64,000 bases of DNA from positions 181,035 to 245,034 of the forward strand of contig JAIGNY010004472.1 in the NCBI GenBank assembly GCA_020152595.1, given 5' to 3'. Under the pieces are notes generated by a model. That model saw nothing but the letters and a program-made list of their open reading frames with translations, was not told the DNA's origin and did no database searches. Shown in pieces: positions 37,170 through 48,858 of the stretch; position 1 is the stretch's first letter; each line of letters begins with the position of its first letter. Origin of the DNA: Chiridota heheva (Eukaryota > Echinodermata > Holothuroidea > Apodida > Chiridotidae). Both the position numbers and the translations under genes were made by a program.

Positions 37170-39340
37170 GTATCTGGTGCAAAATTAATTTACATTGCAA
37201 AACATATTCGTACGCTGTAGTACAGTTAATGATTTTAATAATCATACAACATAAAAGTTGGAAAACTATTGCACTGTAATAATTTGTGTATTGGATACCA
37301 AAGCAAAAACAAATTAGAGCAGAACTAAAGATCGCCTATCAATAAGAAGATAAAATGAAGCAAAATTTTTAAGTGGAGCTTTTTTATCTTCCCAATTTGA
37401 GAGCTTGAGAAACTTTTGCAAACAAATTGAAAGCAACTTTAATAAGTAATACACAGAATGAAAAATGCAGGCTGCAATACAACATATAGACCTATTCCAA
37501 AAAGTGTTATGATTATTTTTTAATCTAAATTTGATGAATTTAGGGCTGGAAAATGTTGGTATATGATGTTGAACAGAAAAATGTGAATGAAACTGAAAAC
37601 TTAATGGTTTATTAAAATAGATGTAAAAGTAATAAGTGAACAATTTGATCAATTGTATTTCTACCTATTTAAATAAGTTGGCACTTAAGTTGCTTTTACT
37701 TTGTTTTATACACACCTATCTGCCAGTTGGTCACTTTGTTTAGACTCTGTTTGATGGGTGTTTTGTTGATATTCATCTCATGCCCACCCACTATAGCTAA
37801 CAATGGTAACGCTGCGTCTTAAGCATGGCATTTTTATCATGACAGACATTTACAAGTCAATGCCATGGTAATGTACATAGCCTTAACGTTATGCTACCAA
37901 ATTGCAAGTGGTTTCACACAATGTAGGCCTAAGTTACACTAACGTTACTGTAGCCTGGCTAGGCAACACAATGACCCAAGATTACCTCGGCAACGCTTTT
38001 TGAAAGCAATAAATCACTACATACATGTCTGAATAGAATAAGATTTGTTAAGCAACTTATTCTTGTTCCTAAATCAAATTAAAATTATTGCCCATATTTT
38101 TCAGCGTTTACGTTATGTAACGGTGTACATAACGACGTTAGCTAGCTTCAGACTGTTCAACAATAACTGGCACAATTAAGATAGCACATTATTTTAGGTT
38201 TACTGAAATTGTTAAAGGCATCTACTAGTTTTGACCATTTATTCCTGATTAGAAAGGTTGTTCGCGTAGTATTTTTCTTAAAATATACTTATCAGTTAGT
38301 CCGAACTTAGTCGGTGCAATGCGGCCTGTGTACAATTTAACTCTGCGCTAAAGTATTGTTGTCCTGCATGTACTGTAAAAAGAAATCGTTGTTTGTGTGT
38401 TCTTGTTAGAAATAAAATTGAGGTAAATCTTGATTAGAAAGACAAGTTATGATTAAAAGTAATGTAAATTTAATCAATTTTTGAAAGTAAAGAATTTCAA
38501 TTTCTATTTTTGAGGTTAAATTTGCAGTTTGCCTATCTTTTATTGACTCCAATTTTCAATGTACCGACATATCTACTGCCCTCACTTGGAAGCAACATGG
38601 GTGGAGGACGAACCAAAAAGTATCACGCACTGAGGTATAGGAGTTTCGACTCCCGGCTTTCGGCTTATATGAAACATAGGCCGAATGACGTCACGCTTTC
38701 TGGCATTGTATTGAAGTAGGCAGGTTTACTGTTTTAAGCGAGGTGTTAAAGAAAATCTCAGTTTTAAGATCTTTATGAAAACAAAACCAACTTACTTTTT
38801 TTTTCACCCACAATGATTAGAATTGTTATTTGAAGCCCATCCATGTCTTCAGAAAACTGTTTTAAGGGTAACTTAATGACTTTTATCGAAGCATTTTGGA
38901 CTAAATTTCTTTCCGTAAAAAATCGTCTGACGAGCTCTCCAAAGTACGGTCAAAGTTCAAAACACTGCCATCTATTCTATAACATTTTAGTGGGAGTAAT
39001 GTGTTTTAGATCATTTAAGGAAAAATTAAGATAATACTTATAAAGTACAATATGTAATCTAAGCATTTCTAGAGGCTTTATTTATTGTTTCGGCACAAAG
39101 TGTATTATTTAGACTAATTGATATAGGTTTATCTAAAAAGTAAGTATTTTTCGATTATCAATTTTCTACATCGTTTGAATGACAACAATCCATAGGAATT
39201 GCACCTCTGACCCACGGGTGTTCATAGCGTTATGGCAACCTATATACTTTACTACATATTTAAAGACAGGTAGGTCTCTTTCTAACGAGACTTTCGAACC
39301 GTATATTAAAATTCCTTTTTTTGACCACTCGCGAATCTTA
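37170..39340. other. No gene recognised
   Basis: AT-rich sequence with only short, unrecognised reading frames. Nothing supports exons or transposon ends. Confidence 0.5.
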
Positions 39341-39353
39341 ATACTCAGTAGTC

Positions 39354-39543
39354 TAACGTGAGTGATATGTAAATATGACACTAACTGTTAAATAACGTGA
39401 GTGAAATTTAACTTACGTGAGTGATCTGCTATTTTTTCGGGTTCGCTTCCGCTCACTCGAAAAAATAGCAGATCACTCACGTTAGTTGCATTTCACTCAC
39501 ATTATTTAACAGTTAGTGTCATATTTACATATCGCTCACGTTA
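39354..39543. repeat. Near-perfect palindrome, 86-nt arms, 18-nt loop
   Basis: Arms 39354-39439 and 39458-39543 are complementary except for a handful of positions. Each arm holds three CGTGAGTGA-like words with irregular spacing and ends in CTGCTATTTTTTCG next to the loop. The outer half of the arm is the same sequence as the terminal repeat at 49111-49163. In single-stranded form it would make a stable hairpin. A replication origin or telomere role is inference only. Confidence 0.9.
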
Positions 39544-40009
39544 TTCTTTATTTTTTTAAATGTTTCTTTTCATGTCTTTATCATTTGTCTCAATCGAGAT
39601 GTTAATTTTGCAATCACGTTACAAAGTACAATTTTCATGATTGCTCAATAACTTCCTGTATAATTAAATTCCCTGTTACAATGGTTCTTCATTTTGTTAT
39701 GTTATAATTATTTGCTAAGTATGAAACAATGAAGTAAATTCATATATTCAATAATTCATCATCTTTTCATTCAACCTCTAACTCGTTGTAAAATTTTAAA
39801 AGCATTATGAAATCCAACAATATCCAAATTCTTCAAAAACTTTAATAATGCAACTATGGCCTTTAACTGTTGGGAATTTCGTATTGTCAATCTCTTTCGA
39901 CTACCTGCACATCTAGTATAACGTGTAGCTAGAATGAAAAAGAAATTGATATTTTAAATCAAAAAGACTGAAATATCTTCTGCTGTGCAACTTGGATTCT
40001 ATACCTTTA

Positions 40010-40662
40010 ATTTCTGAGCGCTATAAAAACATTCGTTTGACCACCTGCACTTCTAGCATAAAGTGGCTATAATAAAACATTCGTTTGACCACCTGCACTA
40101 CTAGCATAACGAGTAGCTATAATAAAACATTCGTTTGACCACCAGCACTTCTAGCATAACGAGTAGCTATAACAAAACATTCGTTTGACCACCTGCACTA
40201 CTAGCATAACGTGTAGCTATAATAAAACATTCGTTTGACCACCTGCACTACTAGCATAACGAAGCTTTCATTCGTTTGACCACCAGCGTAGCTATTTCGT
40301 ACTTAACGTGTAGCCCGATTCGTTTGACCACCTGCACTATAACAAAACATTCGTTTGACCACCTTCTAGCATAACGAGTAGCGTTTGACCACCTGCACTA
40401 CTAGCATAACGATTCGTTTGAGCTATAATAATAACGTGTAGCTATAATAAAACATTCGTTTGACCACCTGCACTTCTAGCATAACGAGGAGCTATAATAA
40501 AACATTCGTTTGACCACCTGCACTACTAGCATAACGAGTAGCTATAATAAAACATTCGTTTGACCACCTGCACTACTAGCATAACGAGTAGCTATAATAA
40601 AACATTCGTTTGACCACCTGCACTACTAGCATAACGAGTAGCTATAACAAAACAAAAGAATG
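40010..40662. repeat. 50-bp satellite array with scrambled centre
   Basis: The unit is ATTCGTTTGACCACCTGCAC followed by TACTAGCATAACGAGTAGCT and ATAATAAAAC, exactly 50 bp. About eleven copies are near-identical. Between about 40265 and 40440 the pieces are truncated and joined out of order. A diverged single unit lies upstream at 39898-39945. Confidence 0.95.
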
Positions 40663-40974
40663 TAATCACACAATCAATTTTATAGGCCCGTTCAAAACAG
40701 ATGTGTATTGATTATCATATAGCAATGTTTAATACTCACTACTATAATTCCAAATTGACCAAAATATATTGTGCAATACAGCGCGGAGCCTATACGATTC
40801 TGTATGTATTATAGGTCCTAAAGATGATAATATTTATTCTTTAATTTGCTAAGTTTGGATGCTTGTTTCAAACATTAACAAGCTACTCGTTTTACTCATA
40901 TTATGATTTCCCCCATATCTGGTATCTCTCACATTTCAGGACTATAGCCCTAGCATAGGAGGTTCTTAAGACCT

Positions 40975-42360
40975 GTAACCCCCAAGACGGTTGTTGTCTT
41001 CCTTGCTGAGAGGTATACCAGGATCCCCCCACAGTTTTCTCTTACCCATCATGTAATAATAGTTCAGACATTCTGGGCATGTGCAATGGTATGCATCAGG
41101 GGCATTGAAGTATTTCATGGTGGGGTTGGCTCTGAAAGTAAAAATATTTCCTGGGTTTTAACTCCCCTCCCCCAGGCTGAAGTCTTTGACAGTTCCCAGC
41201 ACCCTGCTGTAATATCTTTTTTATCTTGAATAGAGATAGCCTCTCAATAAATCAGTAGTTACCGTCCCCTGGTATCATGACAGGGGCCCCTGAGCTAAAC
41301 CAACTGTTACCGTTTCTGAAGATGTGTACATGAGGGTTAACCTCCAGATCCGCGTACTGATAGAAGGAAGCCACATCCTATGTTGACATGGTGTCCTTAG
41401 TTATCATAGCAGAAAACTTTCTGAAGTGTCCCCCTTGCACTCTGTACCGTTCAGGGCCTTTCATCTTCATGTTTGTGAGGGGGCTCTCTGTAGGTCTGTA
41501 GGCTGCAGAAGGGCCGCACCTTCATGAAATGAGTTTGTAGCATTGCTGTAGCTTCAATGGTTATGCGCAAATTGTTAGGAACACTCCCTGACATCTTTGA
41601 CAAATTCATTTGTTTTAAAAATGTTTTCTCCAAACCTCGTAAAAGAGATCACCCATTGCGTAGTTCTGTACATGTCCCATATAGGTAGTACTACTGTGCA
41701 AAGGTAAGGAATTGAAAGCCTTTTTTTGGAATTTGCTCAGCCTGTTTCTTGTATTTTATAGCATGAGTTACTTTCTCAAACAATGCTCTAGCAGTCAGCT
41801 GGTTGAAGGTGTACCGAGTACCCTCAGATGTTCCCTGATCAGTGTCGATGCCCCCTAAACACCACCCACTCTATGATTACATTGCAATCTGCATTGTTCA
41901 ACATAATCATTTCTATGTGTCTGCACAACTCAAACAATTTAGCTCATTCCCCTAGTCCTACCTGGGCATACTGTGTATGTCGGGTAGTGGTAGTAATAAC
42001 CGTACACTCAGAGTCACATATATCCATGTTTAGCACCTCCCTCTTGATGGCATAACAGTAATCGAGACAGCCCCTCCAGTTCAGCAAGGGTTAGATAATC
42101 CCCATCATTAGGGGTAAATATCCCTAGGGCCTCTACTTTATCAAATTGATATGCTCTAATAAACTTCGATAATTTTGAACTCCACATTTTCAGGTATCTT
42201 GCATGCATGGCAACGGTCATAAGAGCCCAATATGGAAACATGTTACCAATCTCTCCTTCTACAGCATCTTTAATTCTTGTTTCTATCAAACTCTTTTGGA
42301 AGCCTTCGTATATGGTTCTAAGAGCCTCTCTGTTTAAAGTGTGCATCCTGTCATCCCAGA
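40975..42360 (-). pseudogene. Decayed coding sequence, unknown family
   Basis: On the minus strand, protein-like segments follow each other with several frameshifts and stops. The frame 42014-42346 holds an alpha-helical stretch (NMFPYWALMTVAMHARYLKM). A segment near 41800 contains YTFNQLTARALFEKVTHAIK. The frame 41451-41633 has NNLRITIEATAMLQTHFMK, then HVHIFRNGNSWFSSGAPVM near 41300. The last piece carries a C-x-C-x2-C cluster (CTCPEC) and ends at about 40970. Segment order, strand consistency and composition suggest one former long protein. I do not recognise its family; a structural or nucleic-acid-binding role would be a guess. Confidence 0.45.
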
Positions 42361-42399
42361 CGCCTGTGTAAGAAAATATAGTTGAATTTATTCTTTTTT

Positions 42400-42840
42400 A
42401 CTTAACTTTCGACTGATACTCTTTCCTAGAAAAGACATTGCTGCAGCAATACACAGGGACATCCCTAGTGTTGTGGGTTGTGCTGACCCATCTAGCTTAG
42501 TAAAGTAGTTACGTATGTCCAACGTGGTCCTACCCATATAGTGACTGACAGAAGCCACCTGTACGCTAGATAAATCTAACCTCTGCCTCTGATTAAGAGG
42601 GACTGTCTCTATCCCCAGCCCCCACTCAAATCAAGATTTGTCATAGCTTTAGGAAATTCTTCCTTACAGCTGCAGGGAGCAAGGTAATCTTGGTATGAAA
42701 TGACATATACAAAAACAGGATGTAACCCTTTTGTGGTTTTGATCCCTTAACAACTTCACAAATCTTAAAAGCCTTTGCTTTGGTTTTCTACCCACTCTTA
42801 GCTTGTGAAATCTTTCCTGACACCTTCTTATACTCAGAAA
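42400..42840 (-). pseudogene. Decayed coding sequence with a weak PC4-like segment
   Basis: A minus-strand frame (about 42400-42606) reads VSHYMGRTTLDIRNYFTKLD, then ...TLGMSL. This vaguely resembles the ssDNA-binding core of transcriptional coactivator PC4 (K-hydrophobic-DIR-x-Y-aromatic ... GISL). Upstream, two further frames carry protein-like fragments with stops. An acceptor-like CTTACACAG lies before the next segment at 42360. The PC4 reading is tentative. Confidence 0.2.
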
Positions 42841-43336
42841 TGCATATAATCATGACCTTTTTTACCAAATCTTCTAACAATATATAGAATGCCTATGCTG
42901 TATACACTGAATGATTTGTCATTGTAGCTGAACACAAACTTTTCAGTCTTTGATTTAGTCTTAGACTCACATGCCATGCCAAACTGTTTTGTCATTACAG
43001 GTGCCTCCCTCTTCAGACCCTTCTTCTTCGTTTCCTTTACAGGTACAGCAGGCTCCTCCTCCTCATCGTCCTCTGTTTCACAGCCACTTGCATCTGCTTG
43101 GGTGCCATCGGAGGTCCACGCCTTGTCAATGACGGCCTCCTCTGCCTCGGATATCACTTCACCTTCCTCTGATTCCGATGCCTCCTGTTTTGTAACGGTT
43201 GGCCCCTCAGCCTCTGATTCATTGTCCGTATCTGACAATTGCAACTTTCTGGATTTAACAATCTTCTTTTTATCAAACTCCTCCTCAGAATTGTTGCCAC
43301 ACACAACTTCTGTACTCAAAGTACGTTTTAATGTTC
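42834..43336 (-). pseudogene. Acidic Ser/Glu-rich protein segment, 5' part displaced by a transposon
   Basis: The open minus-strand frame encodes a strongly acidic region (SESEEGEVISEAEEAVIDK and ETEDDEEEEP) between basic patches (KKKIVKSRK, KETKKKGLKRE), then EKFVFSYNDKSFSVYSIG. The frame runs straight into the transposon end at 43339. Codons in the same sense resume beyond the other transposon end (48703-48858), so it is the middle of an interrupted gene. No family is recognised; charged, low-complexity composition suggests a disordered nuclear or nucleic-acid-associated protein. Confidence 0.5.
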
Positions 43337-43338
43337 TA

Positions 43339-43612
43339 CACTCTAAAAAAAGAATGGTCAAATTTGACCACAATGTGGTCAAATTTTGACCAAGTGCCGA
43401 GTAAACTATGCACCGACCCATATGTGGTCAAATTTGACCATCCAAGCTTGGTCAAATCATTTGACCACGCCAACTTGGTCAAATTGACCAACTGGGTAGT
43501 AAATTATGCACTGATCCATATGTGGTCAAATTTGACCATCCAAGATTGGTCAAATCATTTGACCAACACAACTTGGTCAATCTTTTGACCACATTTAGTG
43601 GTCAAATTGACT
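43339..43612. repeat. Left subterminal TGGTCA/TGACCA array
   Basis: More than a dozen TGGTCA or TGACCA words in 270 bp, many as GGTCAAATTTGACC palindromes. A unit of about 100 bp containing CCATATGTGGTCAAATTTGA is tandemly duplicated. Confidence 0.9.
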
Positions 43613-44895
43613 ATAAAATAGTGAATTTTACTTAATACTTGGTCAAATCTTATCAGAATAAAAACACCAACAACAAAGAAATTTCAGATTGAAGCTTACT
43701 TTATTTTTAACACTCTTTTCTCATAAATGAAACAGAGGATTGTATTATTAAACAACAGATAATCGATGTTATTAAAGAGATCAACAAATTATGCCAAAAT
43801 AATATTCCTTTTAAGCTGAAACTCATAAAAATACACTGGCATTCCAACTTTGGAAATAAATACTAACTTTGGATACACCAAAATTATTACAGAGTTAGCA
43901 AACAACCATGTTAAAACCATCAAGGTGACTTTTAAATACTTCTTAAAACTTTTACTCAGAAACTGCATAGTAACTTAAATTGCCCATAAGGAAGAATGGC
44001 AAGTGTGAAATTATGCCAACTTGTTTACTCCTATATAAAAACTCTCTGGAAGACTCTTGGTTTAATACTAGCATTGCAACAGAGGATTGGCAAGTTTAAA
44101 TTTGAAAATAACATCAAAATACATAAAGTAAATAGTTAAAAATTCTTTATATGCACAAGAAAAATATCAAATCAACAAAGTCCCTGAGATCTACTATGAA
44201 AGACAGAAAAATTATGGAATAAGCACTCGAGCAACACACTCTTTCACCGAGAATGAAAAGGCAGAGATTCTTAAATTTTACTCAAAAGTTGGCGTCCAGG
44301 TGACAATGGGAAGATTGCAATTTTTTCAATTAGATCAAGATGAATTTAGAAATTTTGTAAAGAAAAGGCAGGTATACCCTCCATAACAAGCGATCCATGA
44401 ATTTTATAGGGCATTACTGAAAGCTTGCATTCAAACTTGTCCTATTTAATAACTTATAAACATAACCTGAAACAATTTTTTAGGTATTATGGACAAAGAA
44501 CATAATAATTTTCTTTCCTCTGATACTGAAAAGCACATGAAATGCTTAGTAAAACAAGATCTTGCAATCAGAATATCTACGCTACAGCTGACTAAGCTAT
44601 GAGGACTTTAAACAAATGTAAATATTGCTGATATTTACACAGAAAGTCTTATTAAATGAGTTACTTCATTTCAAAGATATCGATAGTATGCTGAAAAGTG
44701 ACTAATCAAGCTTTTAAACACACTGCTGAAATCTTTTAAACGTAATAACTAATATAGAGAAATATATTTCAACATGATTTTGACACCAATTTATTCCTTT
44801 GAAAGATCCTTTATCATATATATGAAAGTGATATTTAAAACTCTTAATATAAACCAACATAAAATACCCGCTAAAATAAAAGAAGCAAAAAATAC

Positions 44896-45252
44896 CTAGC
44901 ACACCAGGGAGACAATAACTACATGTTCAATCCTTTTCAAGATAGGTACGAAGAGTCCGTACTGCAGGGAAGTTACTATTTTTCCCTTGACGTCCGTGAG
45001 TTGAAAAAAGAACTTCTGCACAAATTCCAACGTGGTGTGACATTGCTTAGAGTAGTGGAGGTCAAACACGTAAAAAGCCTTAAAAAAGACATCAACGGCT
45101 TTAAGTAGTGAGAGCTGTTCTAAGGCAGGATCGTCAACAACCAAAAATACTTGACTTGAAGATAAACGCGATCCTAGTATAAGAAGAAAGGGTTGAACGC
45201 TTCTCTCCATCAAATTGAAGCCTTTCCAGATGTGTGGGATGTTGGTTCCAAT
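44896..45252 (-). CDS. Terminal exon of transposon-borne gene
   Basis: The exon starts after acceptor TTATATTTACAG (exon start 45252) and ends at the stop at 44896. It encodes VQPFLLILGSRL, FLVVDDPALEQLSLLKAVDV, FFKAFYVFDLHYSKQCHTT and LEFVQKFFFQL. This matches the general layout of a repetitive protein family seen in fish and invertebrate genomes, often annotated as 'SAM domain-containing protein 3-like' (hydrophobic ILV start, aromatic FKxFYVFDxxYPKQC motif). Function is unknown. I recall the family by pattern, not from a search. Confidence 0.65.
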   Translation of the reverse strand: MGTNIPHIWKGFNLMERSVQPFLLILGSRLSSSQVFLVVDDPALEQLSLLKAVDVFFKAFYVFDLHYSKQCHTTLEFVQKFFFQLTDVKGKIVTSLQYGLFVPILKRIEHVVIVSLVC

Positions 45253-46649
45253 CTGTAAATATAAGGAAAAATTAGTTACAATTTGAATTCAGAGTAAAAT
45301 GCTAAAAGTGTAGAAATCTATGCTGACCAATACGTAAGTAACATTACGTAAAACTTCTTGAATACACAATAAAAATAATGCAAGTAACAAACATTTCTGC
45401 CAAGATTTGAAAAACATTGTGCAGCTTTGGATTATGAATATTCATACACTTGCCAGGTGGCAGAAAATTCTGAAAAAAAATCTGATCCTCTTGAAGCGTC
45501 AATTAAATTAAGAAAGCCTAATTTTATTGTACAATCATTTGTATCTGTGAAACCAGAATGCTTGATTAAGACTGATCTATGCTCCTTTTAATCACAGAGG
45601 TGCAAGAGAATATGCTGTAGCTGTCCAATATTCCTTGATATTTAGGAAAGGTGAATCCCTCTGAGTTTTTGTATATGCCAAAAACATAAAATGAAAATAA
45701 TTGCAAATTAAATGTGTGTTTTTCCTATTCGTATTTGTGACATGGTGACAAGACTAAGTGACATCCATATGTTATCGAGTAAATCCTGTTTGGACAGACA
45801 GTCCAATTGGCATTGAATCATACAATACTAGCCACCGGATATCTGAAAGCTTTGAATGCCTTTTTTGTAAAAAAGAAAATCATGTCCTTCGTTATATTAG
45901 GAAGAATATTTTGCTTTTCATGTTTTTAATTAGAAATATGTAAAGTAAGTTTCATCAAAATACCTTGGTCGTGCAGTAAGTGTATTGCGATCCAAAGTTA
46001 TGTTATTTTCTTTAAAAATTTGTCTCAAAAAGACTAAAAATCATGAAATTTTGCACAACTTTTACCAAAAAAAAGAAGGATATTGATGGATAGGGGCAGA
46101 CAAAATTCGACCGGAATTGGATACTAGAAGTTAGGCCTGGTACAGGTATTAGAACACAATTTGTGAAAGTAGTATTTGTATTACCTGACGCTGATCACAA
46201 ATTTGAGAAGAAAAAATCAAGAAATTGTTTTACCATACCATTTGGTTCACAGTTTACAAGGCAGAGTGCCCATATTTTAGATTTATTTGACTTCGATTTT
46301 AAATGTACATTCCCCTTTTCTAAGACTGTGCTGACATGTGAAGTCAATGCTGACATCATGCTGACCTTAATATGTTACTGACAAAACTGGGAGATTACCT
46401 TGCTGATATTTCTTTTCTTTTATCTTTGTTACTGTTAATTTTCTGGTACCCGGATAGGGTCCAGTTCACGGTTTCATTGTATGTTTGCTATCTGACTCGG
46501 ACCTTATTCCAGGAACATTGCCATTTATGTAGACTGCTGACCTTCACACAGTGCATAAACAATCATTCCCATGGTAAGGTAAAAATAATTTTGTGAAAAC
46601 ATCACACTGGATACAAAACCTCAACCTGTAAAATATATATGTATCTTAC

Positions 46650-46792
46650 CTGGTAGGCTTTTCTTGGCAACTGGCTGCTTCTAAGACTTAACGGCTCTGA
46701 CTCTTCCCTGTTCTCTTCCGTACATTTCTCAACCGCTGTTCGAGATAACCAGAAGAAAAATGGCTTCCTCTGCCTCTGGAAAACCATGCTTC
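46650..46792 (-). CDS. Middle exon of transposon-borne gene
   Basis: The exon lies between acceptor TATTTTAACAG and donor GTAAGATAC. The frame with MVFQRQRKPFFFWLSR and SSQLPRKAYQ is open through the donor. Joining to the terminal exon is plausible but not proven; at least one further exon may lie between 46800 and 48350. Confidence 0.45.
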
Positions 46793-48349
46793 CTGTTAAA
46801 ATAAGAACATTCTCAAAAATTTAGGCCAGATAATTTTAGTTTTGATTTTACAAGAATGACAAAGTCTACATGGTAAGCTACATTAAAGGATTAAAAATTA
46901 AGGTTTAAAAATTAAGGTGCGGGATTCCGCACATAGTATCAAATTCCCGCAAAAAAAAAAAACAATTACGAAGGAAATTCCTGCAAGGAAACAATTTCAA
47001 GAAAATGCCAAAAAATACCCCTCCCCCCTCCCTCCCTCAAGGTCAAATGTGCAATTTTCCAGCCTTTTGGTGCTATCCTTAGGTCTCTTATTGTATTCTT
47101 TTATTTCTCTAAAAATACATGGCCCCTTCCCCCTTCTCCCTCCCCATGAAGTTAGATTCATGCAACCTCTGTGAGTAAATTCCACAAAAGCAATAAATCA
47201 GTACACAAACAATCATTTCTTCACGAACAAAAACTTGATTGCATTTTTTAAACTTTTATTCTGTAGGAAAACTATTTCATAAATTATTGAAAAAATTATT
47301 ATTACAGATTTCAATTGAAGACAAAATATTATACAAGGTTTTCTCCAAATCTATACCACTGTTTGTTTTTATCTATAAAAACATCCCTCCCAGACATTAT
47401 TAGTGAGAGTATTTGGATTTAATTAAGGTGACACCGTAAATTGTTTGCATATTTCTATTTCTAAATTCTACTGTAAAAAATAATAACACAAAAAGAAAAA
47501 GAAATGTATAATTTAAGCCTTGACATCCATCATACAGTAGATTCCATTAGTAATGTGTACTGTTTTGAAATGCTTTGCAAAATTGTCCTATTCTTTTTCT
47601 GCACAGTGTAATTCTGTTAAATGTCCACTATTTTTAAAATGCTATACACAATTCCCATTCCCTTTGCTGCACACACAGTACAATTATATACAAAGAACAA
47701 ATGAAGTAAACAGGATATAAACTACCAAGACTTCCACGACACCTAGCAACATATATAACAACAAGGCAAGGAAACAATGACACTGTTGTGGGTTGCATGA
47801 TTTGCATATTCAATGAGGTACGATGTTAGCCTATGACCAATTTGATTTGCATATTTTCTGCATTTGTTTTTATCTCAGACATGCCTAAATTATTACTAAA
47901 GATGTACAAAAAGTGGTTAAAACGAGAAGCCTAGGCCTATTTCATGAATAGCTTTAGATTTTGTTTACATTGGATCAGTCGTAATTAATTCATTTTGAAC
48001 CTAACTAGGCCGAATATCAATATAACTATGATTCGAAATTTGAACCAAATTCCTAACGTTATTCCTAAATCCAGGATAGCTTAAACTTGGTCAAATGGAC
48101 ACAAATCAAAAGCATAATACGAAAAAAATGGCGCAGCAATGCTAATTAAACTACGCGAAACTATCAAATGTGCCTGCATTCGTCAGTATACTTCCAGAGA
48201 AGTTTTTCAAGGGCAGTCACACTCAAGGAGTCTTAACGTATCTTAACGTACTATACCGCACTGGCGCTACCTTGCAAAATAACATTAGACTAGCAGTGTG
48301 TATAAGTAACGACGAAACTGCTCAAAAATTCAACGAACAATCCACTCAC

Positions 48350-48418
48350 CGGAAAACGTTTCTTTCAACGCATTTAAGTTCCATTCCTCAAGTTTTCTTG
48401 CAGCAAAATTCACCATAT
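48350..48418 (-). CDS. First coding exon, SAM-like start, of transposon-borne gene
   Basis: A 69-nt exon lies between acceptor ATTTATTGCAG and donor GTGAGTGG. It encodes MVNFAARKLEEWNLNALKET, the helix 1-2 pattern of a SAM domain (LxxWxLxxLxxxF). It lies about 280 bp inside the right end of the transposon, as expected for the 5' part of its gene. Confidence 0.55.
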
Positions 48419-48554
48419 CTGCAATAAATATTTGTTACTTTAGGTTGAAATTCACGCGAGTTTCCATCAAGTCTCCAAGATGGCGATGGTCAGCGGTACT
48501 GGTTTTGTGGTATTACGTAAGTGCCTGTAGTTAAGCCAATAAAAACACGTATAT

Positions 48555-48700
48555 TTTCTGACCACGTACTGTGGTCAGCGTCATCTCCCTAGTATGACCA
48601 CAGGACGTGAGATATTTGACTACACTGTGGTCAGATCGCAGGATATTTGAGCGGACCAAGCACAATGGTCAGATATCTGACCAACCTTTTTTTTAGAGTG
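48555..48700. repeat. Right subterminal TGGTCA/TGACCA array
   Basis: At least six TGGTCA or TGACCA words plus the palindrome GGTCAGATATCTGACC lie just inside the right end. They mirror the left array but with a different core (GATATC rather than AAATTT). Confidence 0.85.
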
Positions 48701-48702
48701 TA

Positions 48703-48858
48703 CCGCCTTCGGGTAGCGGGGCATAAAGGGTGACAGCTGGAATCCTTCGTTTTGGTATTTTCAAACTCAATGTTTTTGTACCTGTTTCTTCGCTGAAGAG
48801 TCTCCTGATGCAAACTTCAGGTTAGCTGCTGTTTTCACGGATTTGGTAGTTGAAGGCA
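48703..48858 (-). pseudogene. N-terminal part of the gene interrupted by the transposon
   Basis: The ATG at 48858 begins a basic, Ser/Thr/Lys-rich segment (MPSTTKSVKTAANLKF). A frame change near 48785 leads to codons that, across the TA insertion site, continue into the acidic segment ending at 42834. The right terminal repeat of the surrounding element lies 250 bp upstream of this ATG. Confidence 0.5.

Larger units (their letters stand above)
43339..48700. mobile_element. 5,362-bp TA-flanked DNA transposon, CACTCTAAAAAAA ends, spliced SAM-like gene
   Basis: The left end is CACTCTAAAAAAAGAATGGTCA and the right end, reverse-complemented, is CACTCTAAAAAAAAGGTTGGTCA. Each is flanked by TA (43337-43338, 48701-48702), the pattern of a 2-bp TA duplication. 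Both subterminal regions carry many TGGTCA / TGACCA words, often as palindromes. Inside is an intron-bearing minus-strand gene with at least three supported exons. The outside codons join in frame when the element and one TA are removed. The superfamily is unclear; TA duplication fits Tc1/mariner-like or ISL2EU-like transposons, but no DDE motif was found. Confidence 0.8.

Noticed and set aside
39400-39480. Hairpin as a transcription terminator
   Set aside because: Bacterial-type terminators are not relevant here; the hairpin is far longer and its arms recur at 49.1 kb as a terminal repeat.
40010-40662. Regular 50-bp repeats as a CRISPR array
   Set aside because: The whole unit is conserved with no variable spacers, and the genome is eukaryotic.
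43331-43588. 85-codon plus-strand frame rich in WSN/DH
   Set aside because: It is a translation of the TGGTCA subterminal array and crosses the transposon boundary.
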